A stretch of 64,000 bases of DNA from Branchiostoma floridae (lineage: Eukaryota > Chordata > Leptocardii > Amphioxiformes > Branchiostomatidae). The stretch lies in the NCBI RefSeq assembly GCF_000003815.2, contig NC_049979.1:1380848-1444847 (forward strand), given 5' to 3'. Position numbers and translations under genes: made by a program. Each line of letters starts with the position of its first letter. Positions within the stretch are counted from its first letter, which is position 1. Of the stretch, positions 11,172 to 26,100 are shown in pieces. Under the pieces are notes generated by a model. That model saw nothing but the letters and a program-made list of their open reading frames with translations. It ran no database searches and was not told the origin of the DNA.

Positions 11172-14100
11172 CCACATAAAGTGACTATATATATATTAAT
11201 TTCTAGGTTAACAGGTTCGCGGTCTGTCAGTCCAATCACCAGCCGTTTCAACGGGATGTTCCTTCGCTTCTCATCTGATGGCAGCGGCACGTCAAAAGGG
11301 TTTCAGTTTTCCTACACAAGTCACAGAAACGGTACTGCTTAACGACTTTTCAATGTAGGAACGTTTTGTTCTAACAAACGTTTTGTAGGAACGTTTTGTT
11401 CTAATTGTCGTAAGATTGCTTGAATCATTTTGTTTTTCATTTCGGGTTACTCATAACAACCTAGTTAGATAAATTGTTAAAGAATGTTCCTTTAGTAGCA
11501 GTCAAATTTCAACAAACATTTTTGACGTTATTATGCGTGTTGTATAGTCCATTGGAAAGAAATAATATATTTCCTTACAACTAGCGTAAAAATCTATGAA
11601 CGTGTTTTGAAAAATGTCTCTTTTCCTCATTCGGTTCAGGTTCGGATACAGATTCACTTCATGTTTTATTGTACCTTAATTAACGTCTAGATTTCTGTGG
11701 GAAATGCATAAAACTACGCCTTGTGTATCCATTATATTGTAATAAGGGTTTTAGGAACTCATTGCACAACTGTAACCAACAAAATTAATTTATCACAGTC
11801 ACTAGTTGTGGCGGTACCCTAACGGCTCCACCTGGAGGTACTGTGACATCACCGAACTACCCCAGTAATTATGGCAACGATGAGACCTGCGAGTGGCTGA
11901 TCACCGTTCCGACAGGAAGCACTGTTCTCCTCACATTCGACAGTTTTGACGTTGATGACTTCGATGATGCCTTGACGATTTACGATGGAAGCGATTATTG
12001 TGCAAGACAATTAAGGAGGTAACGCATGTAACGTTATCAACTGTTAACTCAAACATGGAATAATTCGTACGTGTAATCAATAGTTCAGTCAGAACGTAGA
12101 TGTAAAGTTATCCTCATGAAAACTCATCTTCATCAAGTTCCACCATTGTACTATTTGACTTCACAGGGTAACGGGTTCACAGACAGTCAAACCTATTACA
12201 AGCACCTGTAACTCGATGTTCCTGAGGTTTACATCTTACTCCACTGACATGTCTAGAGGTTTTCAGTTCTCCTACAGAAGTCAAAGTAAGGATATAACAT
12301 GACATTTCTATTTCAATGTTTGATATGCATTCTTTTAATGTTGTATTAAAATACCAATACATCAATCATCCGCATAGAGGTTGTAAACAAGTCCCCACAA
12401 ATTATTGCGTCATTCATTTCCAGAACGATTTTTGGTTCCACCACTTATTTCTATTGGTCTACGTTTTCCAATTTGCATTCAAGTTACATAATATACATAG
12501 TTCTTTTTTTTAGATTGTTTTCTGATAGAAAGCACGCAGCATCTTGACTAGCATGGTTTGATGTCTTGTTACTTAGATATGATATTCTATTCCGGTGTCG
12601 GCGATTTCATCTCGGGGGGCTGGGGATAATATCCGACAATACCCTCATTTTGATTATTGTTGCAATCTATTCTGTATTTTACTTGCCTTTCCTCGAAGTT
12701 GAGATTCCCGCCTGCCCTCAATAATAAGCTCTTCTTGTTCCCCAGCGAGACCGACCAACGCTACTGGATGTGGTGGTTTGCTGAAGTCTTCTTCTGGAGG
12801 TATTGTGACGTCACCCAACTATCCCAGTCACTACGGCAATAATGAGGTCTGTGATTGGCTGATCACCGTCCCAGTAGGAAGCAGGATTCAGCTCACCTTC
12901 GACAGCTTCAACGTTCAATACGATCATGACTTTCTGAACATCTATGATGGAGCCAGTGCTTGTGCTTCGCCATTACGAAGGTAAGGTCCCAACCATACAA
13001 GTCACAACCTTGATTTCTCAATACCGCCCAGTATAACACATGTACGCGGACGATCTTCCATATTCCTCATGCCATCTTTACCGGGGCAAATGCAACTCTC
13101 ACTTGACAGAGTAGATGTTTGGGCAAATGCTTATGGAATGAATGCAAATGCAAAAAAAAAGACAAAATATATGGTCATCATCTGCCGTCGAAATCCGATA
13201 ATACCCCCACCACTTACGCTAAGGGGCGAGCCCGTTGAGAGGGTCTCTTCATTCAAGCTCCTTGGAGTAATGGTCCGCAATGATCTTACATGGGGCCCCC
13301 ATGTTGAAAACATGCAATCAAAGGCTCAACCACGTATACATTACCTGCGTGTAGCGAGACGTGCTGGGTTACTTTCAGGTGTTCTTTTGCAAATTTATGT
13401 CTTTCGTCCCCCTCGGTTCTAGAGTATGGCTCCCTTGTCTGGGGCGGTCTCCCACGAGGTTTGTCAGACTATTTGGAAAATGTTCAAAAGACATGTCTTA
13501 AGATATGTGGCTTACCCTGTAACCATCTGCCAACCCTTGAGTCAAGGCGAAAGGAGGCGTCTCTACGCGAGTGGAAAAGGATTCTGAAAGATCCCTCACA
13601 CCCCTGTCACGTTTTCCGTCAACCAAATGAGACCGCGATATGAACTAAGACGTAGAAAACCGTACAAACTGCCAGTCAGCCGTACCGAGAGACATAGGAA
13701 CTCGTTTGTGGTGAGGGCAGCGAGAGACTTACTAAACTTAGTTTGAGCCCCATGTCACTGTGCAATATGCAATGTGCAATATCGTTCGCTTGCGTGTATG
13801 TATACATGTACTCGATTAGTTTGCTATTGTTATGTTGGTATGTACGTTGTTAAGAGATTTTAACTAATTGATACACGAAATGGTTTTAAAATGTACTCCA
13901 CCCATCTCTTGACATTAATTGCCAATGTATTAGCATTATCAACTTCTTAGAATTTCCTTGTAAAATCGACGCAATTCAGTCTGATTGACTGCCAATTTGA
14001 TTAGATAAAGTTTGATTTGATTTGAACTCATGAACTCATGAACCTACATATCAAAGGTACATCCTGTAATGCCAGGTATTACTTGAATACCTTATGATTA

Positions 14101-17100
14101 TCATAAAATTGTTCTTGGGGTAACATAAATGACATACTGTAAATGCATTTAAGTTCGCGGGGATTTAATTTCGCGGTAGCGGGAAAAAGGACTTTTCGCG
14201 GTGGTTTTAATTTTTCGGTAACACCATAGACTGCAGTCTCATACCATGATAGAAAAATGTTCGCGGTGGTTTTAAACCTCAAACCACCGTATGGGGTCAA
14301 AACTGACCCCAGACATATATTAATATGTGCCGTTATGGCATTTCTGGTTGAAGACAAATTTCCTCCCACGAGTTTGTTTGTATATATGTCTTATAACTTC
14401 TCAAAAAAATTTATCAAGATTGGCTAATTTTTTATTGAGCTATCCTAGAAAGTTTATGCATGGCCCAGTGGGGTCAAAACTGACCCCAGCAGTTTTAAAA
14501 AAAACTTGTGAGACCCACTCCTAAACTACTTATCGTATGATCACGAAATTTTCAGAGAATGATGTACATGCAAAACAAAATTATGGTAGAAACTTTTGTC
14601 ATGTTATATGATGACGCCATGACGTCATCTAGCTTAAATTGGCCGCCATCTTGGATTTTGACTAATGACGTCATCAAATGAGCATAAATTATAAATATTG
14701 AATCATAAAATTTACGTTGAATTTTATAAAATGTTATGAACAAGTGTGGTTTGCCAAGAAAACCTTAAAACTTGGATGTTTAAGCTAAAATTAGAAAATT
14801 TCGTAATAGATATGCCTGTCAGAATTCCGCTGCCATGGCAACATGAAAAATGATGAAAATTTTTTATTCACTAAAATTGTTTGCTATCAACATTTTCTGA
14901 AAAGGGACAAAGTTTGGAGGCCCTAGCATAAGCCATTCAGGAACCTTACGACATTGAAGTTGGTGCGGGCATAAAAAAACCCTACCTGGTCTGAATAGCG
15001 TTAGTGCAAAATGTGGTCCTAATGATCTTTTGCATAAATTACGATAATGAGCTATAATTATTATCACCTAATCATGTCAAACTGTCCCACATAGATTAAT
15101 GAAACTATACATATATACAAATCACAAAAAGTGTCACAAAAAATAATCTTATTTGTACAAAACATTATGGGGTCAGTTTTGACCCCATACGGTAATCTAG
15201 GTCACAAAAAAGGTACGGTGGTTTGGCATTTCTGCATTTACAGTATCTTCAAAGCGCTTCATTTTTTTCTAAATACTATGCATTGTATACGTTGATTTCT
15301 AGGTTAACAGGCTCACACCCCGTCAATATCACCAGTACATCTAACGTGATGTTCCTGAGGTTTACATCTGACGAGATCTTAACGGCTCAAGGGTTCCAGT
15401 TATCCTACACAATTACCAGTAAGCGTCAAAATTCAACGTTATGGGAAGGATCACATCGGTCACATCGTTTTATTGTAAAACTGACGCAATTTATGATGCA
15501 GTAATTGCAACCAATGACTTTTTCGCATCTTCATTTTCTTGTTAAAATGAAAGATATACTTCTTTGTAGAAAGCAATACATAGGTTAGAAATATGTAGCT
15601 TTAGTTCAGTCAATTGTGACCACAGTAAAACATTTTGCCTGCGAACCCCACTGGGTTATGCTGGCTTTGCCCTGCCTCCCGGGTGATCGCATTGCGTCCT
15701 TTAACCTCGTTCCAACTATTTCAACTGTCTGTATCTGTATCTATATAGCCGGTATAACCACCGTTCGGCGTAACAGACCAGCTGACACACACCAAATCTG
15801 TATCATAAGTCTTACTGATGAGGCTTTTCATATCTTCCTACACCAGCATGTGGCGGTAACCTGACGGCTCCCTCTGGAGGTCCTGTGACGTCACCGAACT
15901 ACCCAAATAACTACGACAATAATGAGATCTGCGAGTGGCTGATCACCGTCCCAGAAGGAAACACCATTCGTCTCACGTTCGAAAGTTTTGACGTTGGATC
16001 CTCCCTTGATGTTCTAACCATCTACGACGGAGCCAGTGATTGTGATTTTGTTTTAGCAAGGTAATGTCTCATACGAATAACAACTCGTATTACGCAACAG
16101 TGTCTTCTAGTAATGGTGCTGCTAGTAAGGTCAGTTAACCATAGAGTATGTATCTAGCGAGCCATCCTCATTGCTATCGCCAAGAATGTTTTGTTTTCGG
16201 CACTGTTCTCGTGTCTGTGAACACGTTAAGTCAAAACGCCTAGGAAGAATATCTTGATACAGCATAACTTCCGGTATGTTTTATTCTAGACAAGCTGTGG
16301 TCACCAGTTCTGGTTGGTAGATAGTTCTCGTTGTAGGAAAGATGTGTCTCTGGATCCTCTAGCAGCTGCCTTTGGAAATGCAGCGGGGGTTTCAGTTGCA
16401 GACTTTGAAACATGATTATTACGCGTAGGTAACTTTGATGAAGGCCAACGCAGTAATATTTAAATCATACGAGATAGAACGTGATTTTCTTTCTTTCTTT
16501 ATTGGCGATGAGACAAGTCATTACATAGGCAGCTTTGGGCTAATATAAATAAGGAGGGAATAGGTCTTTTAGAACATTGGTTGAATTTTTTAAAGATGTT
16601 TTGACATGCAGTAATAGTAAAAAAAAATTAAGTGAACCACCCACATCATGAACTTAACCAAATAAGTTGCAAATTAAACCTAACCATAAACCATGAATAA
16701 AACACAAGATAACTCATTAACATCTACATTGTCCTCTAGGCTTTTCCATCCTACCTTTCTTCAAAGCGATTAGACATTCAAATTTTTCTTTTTCAAAGAA
16801 ATAAAGATACTTCATTAGGGCTTAAAATGAATTCATGTATGTTATGCTAATAAGAGACTTCTTTGCATATTGTTTGCATTGGTATGAGACAAGACTGCCC
16901 GGCGAAGGTATGAGGTCGCACAACGTACTCTAATTGAATCTAGATTTTGGATAAAACCAGCAAACTAGAAAAGGTGTGTTTATATTGATTATTATACTAT
17001 TTACCCATACACCTTTAGCATATCAAGATGGGGGGCATTCTACCCGATCATCAGCACTTCCAACGTGATGTTCCTGAGATTTACATCTGACTCGCAGAAC

Positions 17101-20100
17101 AATGAGACGGCTCGAGGTTTCCAGTTCTCCTACACAAATCATAGTAAGAATAGTTCAGTAATATCGAATGAATTTAACGATTATCTAGCTATGTAAAGTG
17201 AACCGATGTAGGAAAGGTTTTGAGCTGGTGGAGGCTTTAGTCGATGTACACCCTTCGTCTTGTTGAAATAAAAAGGTATGCACATGTTTAGACTCCAAAA
17301 GGTAAAATGGATTTCATAGTACTGAGTGAAATTTCATAGTCTGACTTTTATACAACATTTTGCGTAAAATACTTCAGAGAATTCTGGTTGTCCCAAAACC
17401 AGGGTGATCACCTTGCAATGTGTAGTCGTGCTTTGAACAAGAAAAAACAACTTTGAGACAAAAATACGTTTGTTTGAACCATCCTTTAAGTAAGATTTCT
17501 AAGCTGCCCTATCTGCGGCGTCTCGTTCCTCAGCGAAATCGATCAATGACATCGTTTGTGGCGGTAACCTGACGGCTCCATCTGGAGGTCCTTTCACATC
17601 ACCGAACTACCCCGGTCACTACGGTGACAATGAGACTTGCGAGTGGTGGATCACCGTCCCGGCAGGAAGCACAATTCGTCTCACGTTCGACAGTTTTGAC
17701 GTCGGCTTCAATGAGCACCTGGATATCTTCGACGGACCCTGCGGTTGTGCTTCATACCGGTAAAAATACCATAAACAAGCCTTCTCACCACCCTTCTCAC
17801 CATGCACGTCAGCTGACCTGCCTGATGAGACGTCTCCACTTCTGACGGTTTAGGAACTGCTTTCTCTCAAAAATCTGAGCTATGCAACTTCAATAACTAT
17901 GCAGTTCAAACTGATGGTTAATAACAACCGTATCGTAGAATGTGAAATACAAATTGCAACAATTATTGAAAGAAACTTTAATATGTCTGTTATAACATAA
18001 GCAAAATATAATTCAATTGCCTCACATTGACTATCACGCTATCTACTAATCTTTAGCCTAACAAGTGACAAGTCTGTCAGCCATATCAACAGCACTTCTA
18101 ATATGATGCTCCTGAGGTTTACATCTGGCGTGTCTTGGACAGCTCATCAAGGGTTCCAATTCTCCTACACAAGCGACACAAACCACGGTAATGTTATATA
18201 TTGCTTGTCAACAATCGAAATAAACTTTCCAGTGTAAATAAACATTAATGTTTCAAACGAAATATAACAATATTGCATACAGTAATATAATTCTTAATAT
18301 TTTTTGTGCTAATTGTGCATTAAGATGAAGTATATACCACTTCTAATGAAATGTTGAAATGAAAATATAGACTATTAGATTGAGTGATATAATTTGATAG
18401 GACAAAAAATGACAAAAATTGATTTCTGTCAAACGTTCCAGCCTTTCTCTCCCATCAAAGTAATCATAGAACATTTACTCATCAGAGTTTAGATCCCTTC
18501 TACCCAAATAATCGTCAACAAACAATACTTTCGCAATACTTTCTGTGCTATTTGCATGCCCTTCTTGAAGTTAAGTTTCCTTACACTGCTCCCAATGATA
18601 AGCCGTCTCATTTCTCAGCAACAACGCCCGGTGCTTCTGGATGTGGATTTAACCCGATTGCTCACTCCGGAGGTCTTGTGAGGTTCTATTCCTGGAACAG
18701 CGAACATGTGATCTGCGAGTGGCTGATCACCGTCCCGGCAGGAAGCACGATTCGCCTCACGTTCGACGGTTTTAACGTTGATTACGAAGGTGGATTTTTG
18801 AACATCTACGACGGAGCCAAAACTTGTGCTTCGATTATACGAAGGTAACATTCCTCATGATATGTATCAACACATATTAACGGTGCTAATTGTATTGTCA
18901 GTAAAACACATATTTTGATACCTGGTGGTCATAGTGACATTACCTTTGGTAGATTACAATAAACATAGCTTGTACTACCATACTATTCCTTTATTCATTT
19001 CTAGGTTAGTAGGGAGGAGGAATGTGAGCCCTATCACCAGCACTTCTAACGTGATGTTACTGAGATTTACTCGTCGGTTCCAGAGGAACGGAATGTCCTG
19101 GACGAGCAGATGGTTCCAGTTTCCTACACAAGTCAAAGTAAGGGGTCTGCTCATTTACGTTCCAAACGTTGCCACATGAATAAATGGATAGCTTTTAAGG
19201 TTAACGCAGTCGTAATCAACCAAATTATCAGCACATGGTACCCTGCTGATCAGCGCATAATGTGCAACTCTGAGGAGATGTTGACGGATCTTGAGTTCTC
19301 CTATACTCAAATGACAAATCAGAGTGCTGTCTGTAAACATATAGCTTCCACAAGTCAATATTGACCATGGTCAAACCGTAATTTATATCAGCCCTATGAT
19401 GGAATCGGATATGGCTAAACAGTCTGATACCAAAACAATCACAAAAGCAACTGAAGTACCAATCTAACATAAAACAATTGAGGCATTTTCTGTGCTATTA
19501 TTCTGAACCTCCCCCAAGATAAGTTTTCAAGATATCCTCATTGACTTCGCTTCGCCTTCGTTAGCGACACCGACCAATGTCACTTACTGTGGCGGTAACC
19601 CGACTTCTCCCGCTGGAGGTCCTTTTACGTCATCGAACTACCCCGGTAACTACGGCAACAATGAGGTCTGTGATTGGCTGATCACCGTCCCGACAGGAAG
19701 CACGATTCGTCTCACGTTCGACAGTTTCGAGGTTGAAGATGGCTATGACTTTCTGAACATCTACGATGGAGCCGATGTTCGTGCTTCACTGTTACGAAGG
19801 TAATGTCCCAAACAAGATACAAGTCATGATATGGATGGTTTAATTTGCCGATCGTATCTATCTTGATGAACAAAATGGGTCATTTGATAACATACTTGTT
19901 GATTTCTAGTTTTACAGGTTCAGAGTCAATCAGTCCTATCACCAGTACATCTAACGTGATGTTCCTGAGATTTACGTCTGATCACATACTTACGTCTCAA
20001 GGATTCCAGTTCTCCTACACAAGTCACAGTAAGGGGTTTTGCTTGTAGAGTATACGTCGCTGTTGCAATAGCGTTCATTTGCTGGTGGTACTTTAAGATT

Positions 20101-23100
20101 GATATATTAGATTTGTAAGGTTTGTAAAACCATTAATTAAAAGCACTATGTTTGTTTTGCCTCTTGATTTACAATGTATCCTTCTTTGATTTCAAATGAC
20201 ACTTAACTATATGATTTGATACACGATGGAAATAACATGTTATGTTTTTTTTGTGTCGTGATGTATGTGTAACATATTCTGTGAAATATTCCAGTCTGCT
20301 CCCATTGCAATGAGTTCTTGATTCCATGACTTTCATGTCTGAAGAATTGCTGCCAAAACAGTCATCAACGAAAATGAATTATCAATTTATAAGACAGGTA
20401 CACGGAATATTTATGTTGTGATTCGGACTTCGTGAGATAACGTTTTTACATTTTTATTCCAACTTGAAATCGAGATGAATACAAATTCACCATATTTCCA
20501 ACTGCTGCAATTGGTTTATGGAAGGCATGGTATTCTGGAGGCGGCAGAATTTGTCACATTTCAATTTTGCTGGACTTTCAATTGCTGGATTGGTTGCATG
20601 CTTAGCAGTCACATTTTTATAAAGATGGCTGGGTTTACACGCTCGCCGACTTGTAGTCAACTCAGCAGCTCCAAGTTGACTGTGAGCCGCTCGGAGCCAA
20701 TATAAGATGACACCATCCTCTGAAATAGGACAAATTTTTCCCTTTCCTGACAGCTGTGGATTATTGCCAGCCCGACCCGTGCATCAATGGGACCTGCAGT
20801 AGCGGTGCGGACAGCTTTACTTGCACCTGTGACGATGGTTTTGAAGGAGAAACTTGTCAGAATCGCGTTGGTACGTAGAGAGCTTTTCGAATTTCCGGAA
20901 TAATCAAAGCATAGTGGAGCATTTTCCCTCACTTTCAATATCAAGTATAAGCATCGGCGTGCTGACCACCATGTTGTAGTCATTGATTTTCATTTCAATG
21001 GACCGTACCTCAAACATACATTAGCCGAAATACCTCACTAACTTTTATCATGGCGGTCTAAATCCAGCTCATGTTCCCTCCCTCTCCTTTTGGAGGCTAA
21101 ATTCCAGTATCAAATTTGGAAATGTCAGTTTGCAGCGGGGATGAGTTGGGTACGTACAGCGTTGGATAATTTTTGTTCCAGTTTTGACCAAGGTGCTTTT
21201 CGAACTTGTATAGAAAAGGATGTGGGGTGAAATACGTATTAATTGCCGCAAATATCATCGTACTACATGTAGTAATTATAAATGTATTATTTTTTTAAGT
21301 CGTGGTCTCTGCCGACCTGACGCTAGCAGGAGAAGTGTTTACTGACGACCTGAATGACATGAGTCACCCAAGGTTCCGGATGCTTGCACGGGCGATAGAA
21401 ATTGAAGTACGTATACACTTCTAAAAATCTACGTTCGAGCTCTATTTTTACCATTGAAAAAAATCACACACACACGGTGAAACTAGTCTGGCTGTGTAAT
21501 CGCATAAAGTTATAAACGGGAATTATGTGGATTTTCTGAAGATGTGGCGTGAGTCTGTAAGGTCTGCTTGAGGTTGTATCTTGCCTACTTCTACATATGT
21601 TGGTACGAGTACTTCCACTTTGTTTTGGATTAACGACGACTAATTATTTGTGTTTTGCCTGCAGACCTCCCTAGCGTTTGCGGCCGTTCCAAGCTTCAGA
21701 CAGGCAACAGTGACGAGATTTCGGTAAATAAACAATATTCTCCGAGACTACCATACGTGTTGTACTTTGTTCCCTGTAGCTTGTACTGCTATCTTTAAAA
21801 ACAAATCATGTAGAGACAATTAACTCGATACCTTTGCCAAATAATCTTATAACTGACTTGTTCATAGAGGTTGATTGAGTATGCATAACCTTGTTTGCAA
21901 AGAAAATATCAGTTAAAGTTTGATCTTCTCTGTCCAAAGTTTGAGAGTCGTATCTAAGCAAAGGAGGCCATTGTAGAATTTTTAATGATGTATTCATATG
22001 AGGTGCTTATTTCCTTCAAGCTTACGAAGTATTAAATTCCCTATATTGACAACTATGTTATCATAACATGAAATATTTTGTTATGAATTGTGCAAATGAG
22101 ATCTACATTTCTATGGTTCAGATGTAAATTGTTTTCTTTTTACATTGTGTATATTTGAAAGGTCTATCATAGAACGCAGCTCATTTAGAACATGTCATCA
22201 AAATATAAATTAGCTTTTGATTTGCATGTTCAGCATCTATCTATGTCAATCATCACTTAAAATTTCAATATACCAAAGGCTATAGTTGTGATGATACGTC
22301 ATCAATCCTTCAATTATTCTCTGCCCCATAAAGGTCTAAAGCAGGGATATAAAAAACTGGAAGTCCTGTGCCATTGCATTAGAAAGCAGTACCTGAAAAA
22401 ATTTAGTCAAAAGTTCGATGTTTTGCCATTGCTGCAAGACTCATCTGACAGCTTATGCAAATTTGAAAGCAACGCTAGCTATCTTACCGGTACTTGCGAT
22501 TGTGCATACTTGTCTGTTACTTAGTTTTTGCTCCTTCCTTTAAGCATGGGCAGCGTGATTGCTACTGTAGACATGGAGTTCCAAGACACAGGCCAGGCTC
22601 CAGGATCGGATGAGGTCGTCATGGTAGCAACTCTCCAGAAGTACATCAGCGATAACGGAGGACGTCTGGGTAACCTGAGTGTGAGCCAAGTGGACCCTGT
22701 GCTATCTCCAGGTAAGTGTGAATCAGCAAGTAATTAGACTTCAGCTTTCCTCACTGTTCATGAATGTGGAGAGGCAAATGGCCCAATAAATACAATGGTG
22801 AGTAATCCATATTGTATCTGCAATCTATAGTAATGTAAATAGATTTTCTTACAGCCATGACATGGACCAACTTAATGGGCGTATACGCTAATCAGATTTC
22901 TATTGATAAGCCCATACGTTTCCCCTCTACTTTTCTAGATGTCATGATAACCATACGATGCATTATAATGAATATTACGAGTAGCTTGTGCCATATAGAG
23001 CCATGTTCATAGTCTTGCATTTGTATACATATTGGATACAGTGATCCACTGCACAGTTCAACTTCATATTCATTGTCATTTCATAACGCTCATTTTGCAA

Positions 23101-26100
23101 TGCGACAGTCTACTGTAAGGAGGAGTTTGTAGAGACAGAGGCCGGGCTGGTGTATTTTCCTCGGGCGGACGGCGACAGTTTCTCCTACTCTGCTGAACGA
23201 TGTAACTCTTCAGCAGAAAATGGTCAGTATGTGGACAGAGAATGATAAAGTATTGGTTAGATGTCACAAGCCCATCATACCATCATGTACTCATAACATT
23301 TAGTTAAAATTAAAGTCCTTCGAACACTAGATGGTGTGAGAGGTGGTGCTCATATCCATTTCAACAACCCTTGGGCCAGACACATTTCTGCTATTACTAC
23401 CGCTGCAGGCTAGTCCACTAGTAGTGGTGTGTGTTAAAAAGGCAACTACCATAATCCTTCCCAAATTCTGAGTGCTAAGCAGAGAAAGCATCATGTGCCA
23501 TTTCTAAAGTCTTGGTTTTACTCTAGCCAAACTCACCACCTACCGAATGAAAGGTGAACACCCTACCATTTCAGCGGTCTCATAACATTTACCTGTTTTC
23601 ATATTGTGTACCACAGAGAAGCCCCTGGCCACTCGTTTCTGCGGAATCACTACTGGTAGAACTGCGGTGTGGGACCCGCCTGTCCTTCTCACGTGTGAAA
23701 TCGACTTACGAAACCTGTCTCAGGTACAAATTTACATTAAAAAATACATATAAAACTACTTGTAAACACACCAGCTGTGTGATGGACGTGTTTGTATGGT
23801 GTAAGCGCTGAACTGGTTAAAAAGCCGAAAATAATTTCATCAGGTTGGTAGATCATAGAACATAACAGTTTTCTTTTATACCGCCAGTTTTTCTCACCTG
23901 CCGATGTTTCGATGTCTATCAGACATCTTTCCCAGAGCTTCTAACTGGTTAAAAAGCGTTTTCAATGGAACATAAAGTTTGTGAGTGTCTGAACGCGTTT
24001 GTGCGTACTTTAGCCAATTTCTTTTAGAACAACTCAGACTGGTATGGATGTAAGCATTGTGAATATTTCCTATGGGGGTAGGTTTAAGGAAGACAAAGGC
24101 GAAGGTGGATTTGGAGCTCCTGGCGGCTTCCCTTGGTACTGCAACTAAACTTCCTTTGCTCATCTTTCCAGACTGTAGTGACCAACGAGACAGCTCTATC
24201 CGTGGCGGCGGAAGTGCAGGTGATCACAATACAGGCCGAGACGCTCTCGTCTGATGACGTCACCAGCATCAGTACCATCTTACAGGAAATAGTCAACGTC
24301 AGCGCCACAGAGNNNNNNNNNNNNNNNNNNNNNNNNNNNNNNNNNNNNNNNNNNNNNNNNNNNNNNNNNNNNNNNNNNNNNNNNNNNNNNNNNNNNNNNN
24401 NNNNNNNNNNNNTATTTCTGTCACGAACATGATCAGAACAGGTAGCTATCGGAAAGGAAAACTGCGCGTAGGTCAGAAAAATATGGGCGTATTCTGCAAC
24501 TTAAGCTACCTTCTCCCACAGATCGGAGACTCCCTACTGACGACTGTGGACAAACTGATCAACGTGAACGTCACTGTCCTGCAGCAGAGTCAGCAGGAGA
24601 GGAGGGGGCCGACCAGGTAACGACGGGCACATCAAAACCGTTAGATCATTCTATAGTTTATCTATGTGTATATTTCATGCACAGTCGGTATAACTGATGT
24701 TTGGTGTGACCCACCGGCATTTGTCCCACCGCTGCCACCAGTGTTGGCTTTAGGAAGGAGATCCACTCTGACTCGTGTCATGGGTGAGACGAAGATGGGA
24801 TATCTGGTCCCTCTCTCTTTACTGGATATAATTCACAGCAGATGTTACAATATTACTGTCGTGGGCTAACTGGCCACACATGACGTACCGCTACACATGT
24901 ATAACCACCCTCCGGAGCTAAACACCAGTATCTTTATTTTAGAAAGCTATAGCTAAGCTGAAACGCCAGATGACAGTGCATAGCAGTTGAAGAAGTAAAA
25001 CGGACCACATACCGTCTTAAGGTGTTCAGAAACATCTTAACTCGTATTTTAGAGTCGTCCAGGCATTGGAGGAATTTGCTGATACAGTGACACTGACCAC
25101 AGATAAGTACACCGCCGTGCGGCCAGGGGTAGCATTGCAGGCAGCTGACATCAGTCCGGAGGAGTTGGACAAGGGGCAAGGTTGGTCAAAATCAACTGGA
25201 GAGTGTCCTGTCATTCAAACGTCGTTGTTCAGGCTGTTTCTATGACTAAGGAATTTTCGTCTTTCTCTTCGATGCTTTAGTACAACACCAAAACTAAGAA
25301 AAAATCTTTTCCTTTGCAATTCCTGACATATCTTGCAGAAACACCACGAAACCACACACTGATTCAGTATCTATATTGTTTTCTCTTCGGTTTCGTCTAG
25401 TTCTCATTTTTAAGTGTTACTCGACTGTTTTGTTTGGAAATATTGTTTTATAACGAGAAAATGTGTTACTTCTCTAAGGATTTGCCTTCTTTCTGAGTGG
25501 AGACGATTCTAACAGCTTGAAAGAAGGTAGGGTTAGAAGCTTCACTACGAAGGACGATTCGGGCTTTCTGCGAACTGTTGATATCGCCATCTATATACCT
25601 CCCAACATCTCAAGCATGGTACAAATCAACAACACATCAGGTACTTTTTGAATTGTACTGATATCCATGAAATTGCTGTGCATTCTGCACAATTTCTGCT
25701 ACATTCAAGTCAATTTTGCCGAACTGAGGAAGGGTTAAAATGATAGAAATTATCATTCCAGGGCTATATATATTAGTTGATACGGCAGTCACTCTCATTT
25801 ATCATTAGTAAAAACGCAAAGATATCTAGACAGCTAACACTGATGCGATATGATGTCGAACTCATTATTATACGTCTGAAGTTAAGAGGAACCTATGTTA
25901 CAGTATTAAAGTCTTTTGACGTGGAATTCATCTCCAAAAGTGATGATTCCACGGCCATCAAACTGATCAATCCGCGGTCACCGAAAATCTAAGGAGACCC
26001 TAAGGAGTTTTTTCTCTCCCTCTCCCCGCAGAAGTCCGTCTGAGTTACACCCTCTACAACAGCAGCAGCCTGTTTGTGCAGACTTCCCAGGGTGCAGCGG

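Noticed and set aside
11079-11342. Open frames through the (TA)n run encoding IYIYIY on both strands
   Set aside because: Product of the microsatellite. The only coding part is exon 10 (11207-11331), read in its own frame.
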